From positions 106,304,001 through 106,368,000 of the forward strand of contig NC_060207.1 of assembly GCF_021130785.1 (NCBI RefSeq): 64,000 nt of DNA, read 5' to 3'. This stretch comes from Homalodisca vitripennis (lineage: Eukaryota; Arthropoda; Insecta; Hemiptera; Cicadellidae). The notes beneath the pieces are model-generated. The model did not search any database, had not been told where the DNA came from, and saw nothing but the letters and a program-made list of their open reading frames with translations. Every line of letters starts with the position of its first letter. Position 1 is the stretch's first letter. Of this stretch, positions 54,585 through 64,000 are shown one piece after another. The translations under genes and the position numbers were made by a program.

Positions 54585-55696
54585 TATATATATATATTAT
54601 GAATAAATTAAGAACATGAAGAGGTTTTCTGCAGTTTTAGAGCTACCTCAAACACCTCACGAATAAGTACGTTTATAGAATATTTATATACGTTCCTTTA
54701 TTAAAATATCACTTTTCAATAAAAATTATAAGTAATTATATCAAAAATAAAAGATTATTTAGATATAGACATGTTTAATCTAGTCAAAAGCTTTTTGTTT
54801 CGGCCAATGTTTACAAACGCATATACAAAATAAATTTCATTAAACTGTCCCCACATCGATGTCACAACTGAAATTCAAAATTTTGTTTTCTACTATCACA
54901 ATTTTCTTCTACGCTTTGGTTGGAGATAAAGTAAAAATACCAATTGTACTGACTTCCACGCAATGTCAATGTGGATAAGCAAGGCTCCTGTTGCTGTTCA
55001 ACACTAGACTGTGAATGTTGAACGGAAGTTACGAGTCACAGCTGTCACAGTAACAGTGATTTATGAGAACAGTTTCCCAACTTGTACGTGACAATGATGG
55101 AACTGCTACTGACACCAATGTGGAATACGCACACAAGCTTTAATACTATAAGAATGACATTAAAAGTGCATTTTAAAATTATTTTCTTATTTTATTCTTA
55201 AAAAATTACCTCTTAATATAACCAAGAATGAATTTAAACAAAAGTTTACGACCGACTGTTGAGGTATTAGGCGACATTAGTAACTATTGAAGTTCTTCAA
55301 TTTTTCACAATTCATTAGTATCGTAGAACAGATAGGCAAGTGATGTCTGAATGAAAAGGTACGTACAAAATTGTAATAGTCTGTGGAAGACAAGTTCTTA
55401 AGTTCATGTGATAAAATTTTATCTTAAGAATTTTATTTATCAATAGAAATCTGTGGACAATTAGTAATTCCCTTTGTAAGTTCTATATTACATCAGATTG
55501 CTTTACGAACAGTATTTACTTGTTATTACTGTTAGTTTTACTTAAGAAAGCTATAAGAAGCTTATATATCAAGGAACAACTTCTGTCGTTGCCCACTTAT
55601 TTATAAAGGCTTTGGTATCTGTCTATTAGTGAACTATAACCGATTATACTGCGTAAAATACAAGAATTATAGATTTTCAAACCTGGAATACTTTTT
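54585..55696. other. Unassigned sequence before LINE
   Basis: AT-rich, no recognised gene. It may contain the LINE 5' UTR in its last part; the 5' boundary could not be found. Confidence 0.5.
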
Positions 55697-55792
55697 CTTT
55701 GTAGTTGCGTATTCATTGATAACACTTCTAGTTTCATATTATTATATCCAGATTATTCTTGTACACAAACCTCTTTAAACAAATACTTTATT

Positions 55793-56323
55793 ATGAATTT
55801 GTTAGATGGTGAAAGGTTGGCTATGCTCGAGGGGAACTCATCTTCTGATTCCTGCATTGTCTCTACAATTGAAGAAATTAATGAAAGAAACCTCCGGGCC
55901 AAAAACATTATGGTCTTCGGGTTGGGTGAGAGCACAATGGGCACGGCGCATGACAGAATTGAGGACGATAAGGCAAATCTTCAATCCATTTTCTCTGCCA
56001 TTGATCCTAGTTTAGAAGTTAATTCTTTTAAGCTTTTTCGAGTAGGAAAAGGGTCCAGGGACAAACCCCGCCCGATCAAAGTGATTGTTGGCTGTGAGGA
56101 TTCTGTTCGCATGATCACTAGGACAGCTACCAGGAAGTTTCTACGAGGACTTGGTGACAATTTCACTGGAGTGTCTATCAGTCGTAATAGATCCAGAAAA
56201 GAAGCTGAACATCTCAAGAATCTTAGGGCAGAGCTGTCTCGTCGATCAGAGTCTGGAGAGAAGAATATTACCATTAAATATATTAATGGAACTCCAAAAA
56301 TCGTTCAGTCAAAAAATGTATAA
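55793..56323 (+). CDS. LINE ORF1 protein (RNA-binding, RRM-like type)
   Basis: 176 codons from ATG, with RAKNIMVFGLGES near residue 36, then a PRPIKVIVG segment near 92 and a basic helical region RNRSRKEAEHLKNLRAELSR near 131. These are the blocks of ORF1 proteins of Jockey/CR1-group LINEs, which bind element RNA in the particle. No CCHC zinc knuckles are seen. The frame stays open upstream of the ATG to at least 55,697, so the true N-terminus may be longer or lost. The stop TAA is overlapped by an ATG in another frame (ATGTATAA), an arrangement that suggests coupled translation of ORF2. Confidence 0.82.
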   Translation: MNLLDGERLAMLEGNSSSDSCIVSTIEEINERNLRAKNIMVFGLGESTMGTAHDRIEDDKANLQSIFSAIDPSLEVNSFKLFRVGKGSRDKPRPIKVIVGCEDSVRMITRTATRKFLRGLGDNFTGVSISRNRSRKEAEHLKNLRAELSRRSESGEKNITIKYINGTPKIVQSKNV

Positions 56324-59207
56324 TCACCAACGGCACTCCTCACTTGTCTTTTTTGTATGAAAATGTTAATGGTATTCGTTCCAAACTCTCCTCTTTGCAT
56401 GCCTTTGTTCCCTTATCCTTGAATAATGTTATAATTCTCACTGAAACAAATCTGAATTGCACAATCGCTTCTTCTGAACTTGGTTTTGTTGGATATGATG
56501 TTTATCGGAGGGATCGTTCGCCCTTGACTAGTGGCAAGCAGGATGGCGGTGGTGTCCTTATTGCTGTTCATGGGTCTCTTTCGTCATCTGAAGTACTGCA
56601 ACCTGATCTACCAGTAGAAGCATTGTGTGTGGAAGGCAATCTCACTTCTCGCTGTAAGGTGGTTGTCTGCGCTGTCTATATTTCCCCTCAAGCCCAAACA
56701 AGACTTTACTCACTGTTCGCTGATTCACTTGTGGGCATATTGTCCGTCTACCACAACTTTGACCACGTATTAATTGCTGGCGACTTCAATTTGCCTGGTT
56801 TCAATTGGATTCATCCCGATCCTTCTACTGCTTCTCCTTCTGCCAACGTCATCTTGGACTTAGCTTCACATCTTGGCGTATGTCAGCTTAGCAATGTAGC
56901 TAATGACAGAGGAGTTCAACTTGACTTGATATTCGGATCTCCTGATATCTTTACCGTGTCACGTGCAGAAGAGCCTCTTCTAGCCCAAGAACCATGCCAT
57001 CCTAGTTTGTTTGTCTCCGTTAATATTTCTTTACCATCACTTGGGTGCCCTGAGCGTCCTACCTTCATTCGGAACATTCAAAGATGTAACCTAGTGCAGG
57101 TTTAAAATGATCTCCAGCTTGGTGCCATTCAGCTCGACTATGATTGCACTGACGTCAATCTTCTGTTCTCCAACTTTTGCACACAGCTTAGTGAACTTGT
57201 TGATTATCACTCTCCATGGAAGGCTGTTATGTCTTTCCCAAATGGTTTCTCCAAGGAGCTTAGGGAGCTTGTAATTCTCAAGAAGACTCTACACAAGAAG
57301 TTCAAGAAATCCTTTGACCTTGTCGACTATAATAACTTTCGCACCATTCGTGATCGGTGCAGGGTTGTCTCCAGGGACTGTCGTTCGAGCTACATCAATC
57401 ATGTCAATACTACCATTTCATCTAATGTAAAGATCTTCTGGAGCTTTGTTAAGGACCTCAATCGGACGTCTTCCATGCCAAACTCCCTTAAACATGGCGC
57501 TACTGAGGCTTTCCGCTCTGATGAGATGTGCGAGCTGTTTGCTGACTACTTCTCGTCGGCCTACTCCACTGTGTCTCAAGATGAGCTGCCTGTGCCCAAT
57601 TTTTACACTCCATTCATCATATCTGAATGTGCAGTCACTCTTGAAGACATTGAAAGGAAGTTGACGAACTTCCTTCCAAGAGGACGCTCTTGGATTCCAC
57701 CAAGGGCAGCGGTCCTGATGGCATCCCCCCAGCAGTACTCAGGTTCTGTCATTCTGAACTGGTCCCTCAAATCCATCACTTGTTAAATCTCAGCCTATCT
57801 ACTGGTATCTTCCCCTCAACATTGAAAGTTGGATTTGTAGTCCCAATATTCAAATCTGGTGATAGTCGTGATGTTACCAATTACAGGCCCATAGTCATAC
57901 AATCCGTCCGTAGTAAGGTTTCTGAGAGCCTCGTTTTAGATATGGTTCAGCCTCTATTTAAACAAGTTATTATTGATGAGCAACACGGTTTCACCTCCGG
58001 TCGCTCCACCGTGACAAACCTTCTATCACTCCAGTACATGGTGATGGAGGCCTTCGGCCGCAGAAATCAAGTTGATACCGTTTATATAGACTTTAGCAAG
58101 GCATTTGATAAGATCAACCATCGTCATCTTCTTGCGAAGCTACAGGGCTACGGGTTTTCTGGCACAATGTTGCAATGGTTCAGCAGCTATCTTACCGATC
58201 GTCAACTTGCCGAGCGCCTTGGTTCTGGCGTCTCAACTAGCTTTACTGCAAGTTCTGGTGTTCCACAGGGGTCTCACCTTGGACCATTCTTGTTTTCAAT
58301 CTTTATCAATGATATTAAGCATGCCATCAAGGTTCCCTTTCTTCTCTTTGCGGACGACATCAAGCTGTTCGTGGAGGTTGCATCTCAGAATGATTGCCAG
58401 TCTCTGCAGGATGCTCTTGACGATGTTTTTGACTGGTGTCGTGTGAATGATATGACTGTGAATTCTTCCAAGACCAAGTTGATAAAGTTCAATAGGAAAT
58501 TAAATCCAGTGGTAGCCGACTACTTTCTCGATGGCGACCGGGTGGAGAGATGCAATACCATCAAGGACCTTGGTGTTCTTATTGACTCTTCTTTTGAGTT
58601 TGGTCCCCACATCAGTCAAATCTACGCCAGGGCTTCTCGTATGCTTGGTTTGGTCCTCCGTTCTTCAAAACATGGCTTGAATACCCATGCCTCTACGATT
58701 CTCTACAAGTCCCTTGTTCGCCATTTACTTGAGTATGCCTCTGTGGTTTGGTCTCCATATCAGCTCTGACAGATTCATCATCTCCAGTCGGTGCAAAGAC
58801 GTTTCATCAGGTTCCTGGGATGTCGTGCGGGATTTGACTTTCGTGAAGTTCCAGTCAATGAGGTGTCAGCTGCTTATGGTCTTCTGAGTCTTGAGCGCAG
58901 GAGGAGGGTGGCTGATTGTATCTTCCTTTCCAAGCTCCTCAATAACCAAGTCAACAGCCCCTTCTTACTGGAGTCAATCAACTTCCGCGTTCCTGCCAGA
59001 TCCACCAGACATCAGCGCCTCTTCGAGCCTGACCATGCTGGGACCAACTATCTTCGATTTAGTTCCATACCTAGACTCATGCGTTTCGGGAACGACATTG
59101 GCTCTTCAGTCGACCTCTTTGTTGCAGCCCTGGGTGCGTTTCGGCGTGCTGCTGCTGATGAAGGCCTGATCAGTGTTGCTTCATCCTCCAATGTGCTACT
59201 TTTATAA
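56316..59207 (+). pseudogene. LINE ORF2: AP endonuclease + reverse transcriptase, disrupted
   Basis: The endonuclease part is open from about 56,344: FLYENVNGIRSKL, ILTETNLN (catalytic Glu), DGGGVLIAVHG, VYISPQAQTR, IAGDFNLPGFNW. The TAA at 57103-57105 interrupts it; the same frame then continues to about 57,685 (linker, HSPWKAV to ECAVTLEDIE). A one-base shift there leads to the reverse transcriptase: TKGSGPDGIPPAVLRF, VDTVYIDFSKAFDKINH (motif A), SSGVPQGSHLGPFLFSIFIN (motif B), FLLFADDIKLF (motif C, FADD kept). A TGA at 58767-58769 breaks WSPYQL/QIHHLQSVQRRF, and the C-terminus runs on in the same frame to 59,207. If the ATG at 56316 is the start, an extra T in the run at 56349-56354 puts it out of frame. 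Confidence 0.88.
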
Positions 59208-61169
59208 TTTATTTTGTTGTTAGCTTGTCTGTTAGCTTGTCATTTAGTTTACGTTGTTATTGTCATACATATTTATTCCTTGTTATCTTTGACTATTGTT
59301 ATATCGTTACATTGTTATTTTATATATATATATATATTTATTTTTCTGTTAATATTTACATATTTTATTACAGTTATTTGCATGTTTTCTCTGCTTATTT
59401 TTATATTGTTAACTTATTGTTATTTTTTCTAAAGTTATTTTTTTAATGATTTTACATTTAAATTCTTATTTTCGCTTGCATAGTATAGTAGTTGTTGCTT
59501 GCTTTCTTTGCATGAACTCCATTATTATATAATAGTTGTCTCACATAATTTATTCATAATTTAATTATTAATACTTATTTTTAATCTTGTTACACTTGTT
59601 GGCCATCTTTATTTTTTTGTAATAGTGTAAAATGGTGTATGCCGTTGGTGAATAAAATATAAACATAAAATATATGTGTTCATAATAACTTGAACTGTGT
59701 ACTATTTCTTAATATTCAGGGTCAGTTAAATATTATGTGTGATTATTACATAACTAGTTCTGGCACGGGACTAAACGTTCGAAACATTATAGTTTGTTTT
59801 AACAGATACATATTTTCATGTTCTGATCATGTTGAACAAACGTCATAAACTTTTCCTATAGTGGTTTCAACATTATGGGCTGTTACCTTGTTCTGAGAAG
59901 CAAATGCTATTTGTCTCAGCGATATAAACTGAAGTGGTTGGTCACTTTTAAGCTGTTGGTTCCCAGGTTAACTATTAGAGAGGGCTTCTTAGCCCTAATT
60001 TTGCCAAGTGAAATTAGACTTAATTTAACATTTAACTATAATCTCAGCTTTGCTTCCTACCTGGACAATTTCTATGACCCTCCCACCTTCAGGGAAGAAA
60101 GACAGTTTAGCTCTCATACATCTGAGGGGTGGTGTTGTTCCAATAACCTACACTCGGTTATCTTATTCCTCAAGAAGGTTTCGTCTCTTCTTTTATACAA
60201 TCAAATCTTAATAAAGCTTATACTATCATAATTAACGCATCTACTTTCTCCTGGTAGTTTTATCTTACGCAAAATTGAACTACACCCTTCAAAACACTCC
60301 CTCCCAGGCCCTTCTATTCGTATAAAACGCTAAAACAAATCCTTGATTTTATTCTCCCAACACAACCTCTTCTCCCCTATATTTCCTGATATATTTCCGA
60401 CATTCCCCATATACGCTCTCAGTGTCCAAACTATTGCTTCTGTGTCACAGCACAACCTGGGACTGGTACAGCTTTAGTGTCACATGTCTAACAATCTTAA
60501 CATATGATGTTACCAACTTACCAGTATCAACTTTTAATCATGCAGGTAACTGATGATTAACATTTTACCTCCCTCTGTAACTGATTTGGGGTTCCTGACA
60601 CTAGTTAGGTTAGCCTCTGCTTATAAAAAATAGCTCATAATATCGAGTGACACGGCAATATTCTAGGAAGCGCTATGAAGCTAAAGCCAGTTCAACTCCA
60701 CTTCGAACAACGTAACAAGATTGTGACGTTCTCAGAACAGCTTCCATCAATGCAACGCTGCTGCAAATTGATTACATCCGCCTCCCGAGGGTGTTGAGCA
60801 AAGATCTGTATATATGGATCCCTGACTCTAATTGACGTGATACTCGAGGGTTGGAAGTGTGTTAGTGCAAACAAAGTTGGCTTGTGTTACGAATAGTAGG
60901 AAATCTCAGATCCACATATGGTTTGAAGATTGTTTTACTAAGATAGGGAGCATAAGAATCTACCTTAGGAGTATCTTTGGATACTCATGAAAAGGATAAT
61001 TTTTAAACCTTAATTGAAATACCATAATAAAACTTTTCTAACTAGGTATGGATGAATAATTGACTGAATATTTGATATAGTGAAGGAAAATCTATCCTTG
61101 ATAAGACAAATCTTATTTATAGATTACTGTTTCGATGGATTTCAAATCAAAAACATTTTATTTGTGAAT
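59208..61169. other. LINE 3' region and unassigned sequence
   Basis: To about 59,680: T-rich LINE 3' UTR with a short (TA)n at about 59,320-59,337. Beyond that a G+C-richer stretch (59,870-60,600) with one 118-codon open frame of no recognised family, then AT-rich DNA. Confidence 0.5.
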
Positions 61170-61324
61170 CCAAAAGTCAGGAGAGTCGTTAGGGTACGGC
61201 GCGGTTGGACAACCGCCCAGGGGCGCCGGACGAAAGGGGCGTATGTAATTAAATTGCAGTTAGGGGGCGCCGAAGAAATCACGCCCAGGGCGCTAGTAGT
61301 GCTAAAACCGGCACTGCCAAAAGT
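61170..61324. mobile_element. 139-bp hAT-like MITE with 8-bp target duplication
   Basis: The element is 61178-61316, flanked by identical CCAAAAGT (61170-61177 and 61317-61324). It starts CAGGAGAGTCGTTAG and ends so that the reverse complement reads CAGTGCCGGTTTTAG; the terminal similarity is short and loose. The interior is strikingly GC-rich for this region (gggcgccg blocks). Too short to code. It may be a trimmed copy of a larger hAT element. Confidence 0.7.
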
Positions 61325-62132
61325 ATTATTATTATTATTATAAGTTATATGATATCCAAGTTTTAAATTAAGTCAAAATGTGGAACCATCAGGACTTGAA
61401 ATTTAAAGAATACACTAGATATTTTAATACATTTCGTGTATAAAAACATAATGAAACGTATGATACATATAACAAATTATTACTATATGTATCAAATGTT
61501 TTACTTAAACTGAAAATAAACTTAGGTTTGGAAATATGTTTTTTCTAAAATAAATAATGCAAATATGCCTCTTTGTTTGGTAATTGAAATTGCTTGTAAC
61601 GTACTGGATTGGAATATTATTTAAATACTGTTTTCTCGAAATATGTATTATTTCAACATGTATTACCATTCCCGTACAGGAAGGCTAGCCCTAAATACAA
61701 AACAGTGTTTATTCTTACAGTCAAAAACGTCTATTTAAATAAACTCTCGTCAGTTAAAAATATACCTACACGATTTCATAGGAAAAACTAATATTTATTT
61801 CTAGTGGTCAATCGTTTTTATTCTGTATCATTTTTTAACGGTTTCTAAATAAAAAAACATTCATTTCGGTAGCCACAATTCCGTAGTCTCCCTACATCTA
61901 GATGAGCGGATGGGATCCTTTGCTTTACTCCATAATACAATAAAAGGAACTATTAAACCTTATCTTACTTTGTAATAGCCTTGTAATTATTGTATATAAT
62001 GATTTAGTACGCTAAAATTGCTTTCAGAAGCAATAATTTAATTGCTAATGTTGAAGATGAAGCTTGTGTTGACTGTTACTAACTTAATCACTACATTAGA
62101 ATACACAACTAATACTTAAAACTTTGTATTGT
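61325..62132. other. Unassigned AT-rich sequence
   Basis: A (TTA)n-like stretch right after the MITE, then AT-rich DNA without recognised features. Confidence 0.55.
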
Positions 62133-62180
62133 TGTGAGGCCCATCGATAGTAAGGCTATATTCATCAGATACATCACAAG
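62133..62180 (-). ncRNA. Hammerhead-ribozyme-like motif of a Penelope-like element (degenerate)
   Basis: On the - strand: TTGTGA (62175-62180) pairs perfectly with TCACAA (62133-62138). Next comes an exact CTGATGA core (62163-62169), then helix II ATAG..CTAT around CCTTA, then CGATG where the core GAAA is expected, a GGGCC segment, and a CTC possible cleavage triplet. It lies 3' of the GIY-YIG relic on the same strand, the place where PLE hammerheads are known to occur. Loss of GAAA argues against activity now. Confidence 0.5.
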
Positions 62181-62299
62181 AGTAAATTCAAAAAGTAAAT
62201 TAAATTTGTTTTAAAAATAGATAGACATATGTGATTTTAATATTAATTTGTCCTGTGTGATGTAGTGTGTAAAATGAAATTAAATCACTACTGGAATTA

Positions 62300-62685
62300 T
62301 ACTATATAAATTTTTAATTTTATTGTGTTGTAATCTTCGTAAAACTAGTATTGAATTTTGTATAGGTCAATCTTCTTTATTTGCTTGATTTATGTAATAA
62401 GATTCCTATGCATTTAAATATCTAGGTGTGTTAACGTGTTTTATTAATTTAGGTTTTCTTATGAAATAGTGTGTCCAGTATTAATACAGTGGTGTGCGAT
62501 GGCCAATTTTTCTTTTCTGTTGGATTTAATGTGGGAGCAATGTTCTGTATATCTTGTATGAATGTTTCTTTTGTATGTCCAATGTATTTTTTGTTCCAGT
62601 CATAACATTTTATTTGATATATGCCTGATTTATTTATACTGTCTCCATCTTTTTGTAACATAATTTCTTTAATGAACATTATTAC
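62300..62685 (-). pseudogene. Penelope-like element GIY-YIG endonuclease relic
   Basis: The - strand reads SGIYQIKCYDWNKKYIGHTK, which is the GIY-YIG nuclease start (GIYQIKC..C.KKYIGQT) with the usual second Cys changed to Trp. It is followed by a scrambled QDIQN..K.WPSHTTVLILD (compare HI..TGH) and, after stops, LLHKSSK and NTSFTKI, like the PLE C-terminus. Upstream reverse transcriptase (higher coordinates) was not found. Dead copy. Confidence 0.75.
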
Positions 62686-62689
62686 AGAT

Positions 62690-64000
62690 ATATTAACAAG
62701 TAAAAACTCCCAAACTTATCTTGTTATATTTACATTTTAGAATATATAAATCGACGTCTATTAAAAATAGTTTCCCCATTGTGAAAACATAAGAAACTCA
62801 AAACATTAGCTCTTAGTACCTCCGTTATGGAGAAAAACGTTTAAACAGTTCCAAGACAAAAACATTCTTACAATTACTTTTTATATTAAAAATAATAATA
62901 AATTACAGTATGCTCCATACAAAAGCTTAGCTGACCACCATACTGGTAAACTAATTGGGCAGTTTAGAATTTAATAACGGCCGCAATATTAAGGAGTTTG
63001 GTTTTTAAAGTTTAAAATACTCGTATATATTATGAAATGTCTTAAAAATATGGAAAATGCCCCATTTCAAGTCTGCTGTCAGATTTATAATATCAAAGAT
63101 TTGCAATGTTAGCCTATAAAACAAATAACTGTGCGTAGTGGCAAGTAGGCCTAATTTATCGAGATTTTGATAATTTTTGGACACATAATTTGTTTTTGTA
63201 AACAGCTTAAGTCATTAAAAAGTAAATTAAAGTAAGTTAGATATGGATTTAAAGGCAAACAGATCTTTATATTCATTTACACGGCATTAGATAAAGCACC
63301 AGCAAAGAAGTCCAATGAAGGAGGAACCTGTCTGTGACGTGTTCTTCAACTAGCTAATAAGAATCGTGCGGTGTTGCCAAGTAGTTTCCATGCTGTCAGG
63401 CATAGTCAATACCAACCAGAATATTAGGCTGAATGTAAGAGTATAGTAGATAATAAGTGGCTAAATATATGGTTATATTTGCCACTTCGACAGAAGTTGT
63501 TGGGAATAGCGCGTAAATTGTCACTATAAACAGCTGTTGAATGTAATGAGTAAACGTTCTGAAAACAGTGCCTGGTAAATCTAAACACACGGTATAACTT
63601 TGTAGTACTTTCAATGAGCAACTGGTGGTTTTTGATTACGTTTCTGCACAAAAATGAATAAATATAAGAATATAAGTATAAGTATGTAACAACTAAGAGT
63701 ATGACTTATTTCAAAGACGTAACATCTTATCATGGTGATGAAGACAAAATAACTTGTAACTGTTATGAAGAGTTAATACAAAGCTAATGCTACTGGAATA
63801 CTTTTATATCTCAATATCTCTTTTTTTACAATACATAAAATTATGTTATAAATTACTTTTTTAGGATCAGCTTAATGATTAACAAGGAACATAATGTATA
63901 AGAGTTAATAGTACGTGTTTTTTTAGTAAACTCGGAAAGCTTAATAAAGCTCTTTAGATCTTTATCTGATCAATTCCCAAAAGGTTCAAAATCTGTTATT
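62690..64000. other. Unassigned AT-rich sequence to window end
   Basis: No gene, repeat or element recognised; a slightly G+C-richer patch at 63,270-63,420 has no readable family. Confidence 0.55.

Larger units (their letters stand above)
55697..59680 (+). mobile_element. Jockey/CR1-group LINE, nearly complete but disabled
   Basis: A + strand non-LTR retrotransposon: ORF1, an overlapping or adjacent ORF2 encoding AP-type endonuclease and reverse transcriptase, then an AT-rich 3' region ending near gttggtgaataaaatataaa. No target-site duplication could be fixed at either end. ORF2 has about four lesions (a likely 1-base change in a T6 run, TAA, a frameshift, TGA), few for about 2.9 kb, so the copy is rather young. 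Coding parts are clearly richer in G+C than the flanks. The superfamily call is from motif style; a relative such as CR1 or L2 is possible. Confidence 0.88.

Noticed and set aside
55753..56274. - strand frames opposite LINE ORF1
   Set aside because: Shadows of the + strand ORF1, which carries the family motifs.
59875..60231. 118-codon open frame as a gene
   Set aside because: No recognisable domain, no supporting splice sites, and it lies just beyond LINE debris.

Overview
The window reads as AT-rich nuclear DNA from an insect; a hemipteran is my best guess, from the kinds of mobile element and the general look of the sequence, and that guess is weak. There is one host gene that I recognise. 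Ten exons on the + strand (positions 695 to about 37,240) join in frame into 582 codons of a SCY1-like pseudokinase of the SCYL2 (CVAK104) type. The gene enters the window already inside its kinase-like domain. It runs through the HEAT-repeat region and then a serine-rich tail. Every junction has GT..AG borders and the codon phases agree, so the model is strong up to the last exon. The true 3' end is not settled.

The introns are long and carry most of the other content. Intron by intron: a 191-bp tandem repeat (6.1-7.6 kb); a 156-bp triplicate (11.5-11.95 kb); a decayed Penelope-like (PLE) reverse transcriptase on the - strand (about 12.9-14.6 kb); a 2,870-bp hAT element with an exact 8-bp target duplication and a fold-back interior (15.36-18.23 kb); a PLE GIY-YIG endonuclease relic with a hammerhead-ribozyme-like motif (18.26-19.0 kb); a degenerate Tc1/mariner copy (22.85-24.21 kb); and a 39-bp minisatellite (26.0-26.47 kb).

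Downstream of the last firm exon (37-64 kb) the sequence is mostly unassigned and AT-rich. Embedded in it are a 19-copy, nearly perfect 74-bp array (38.7-40.1 kb), a + strand hammerhead-like motif (40.74 kb), a higher-order array of 187-bp units (46.6-48.7 kb), a palindrome of over 100 bp per arm around a (TA)n core (54.3-54.6 kb), a nearly full Jockey/CR1-type LINE with ORF1 and a lightly damaged endonuclease/reverse transcriptase ORF (55.8-59.7 kb), a 139-bp hAT-like MITE with an 8-bp target duplication (61.18 kb), and a third PLE relic with another hammerhead-like motif (62.1-62.7 kb).

I found no operon-like, CRISPR, phage or defence system. The most interesting features are the three ribozyme-like motifs, two of them at the 3' side of PLE endonuclease relics; the hAT element apparently inserted into a PLE tandem junction; and possible extra or alternative exons in the SCYL2 tail.
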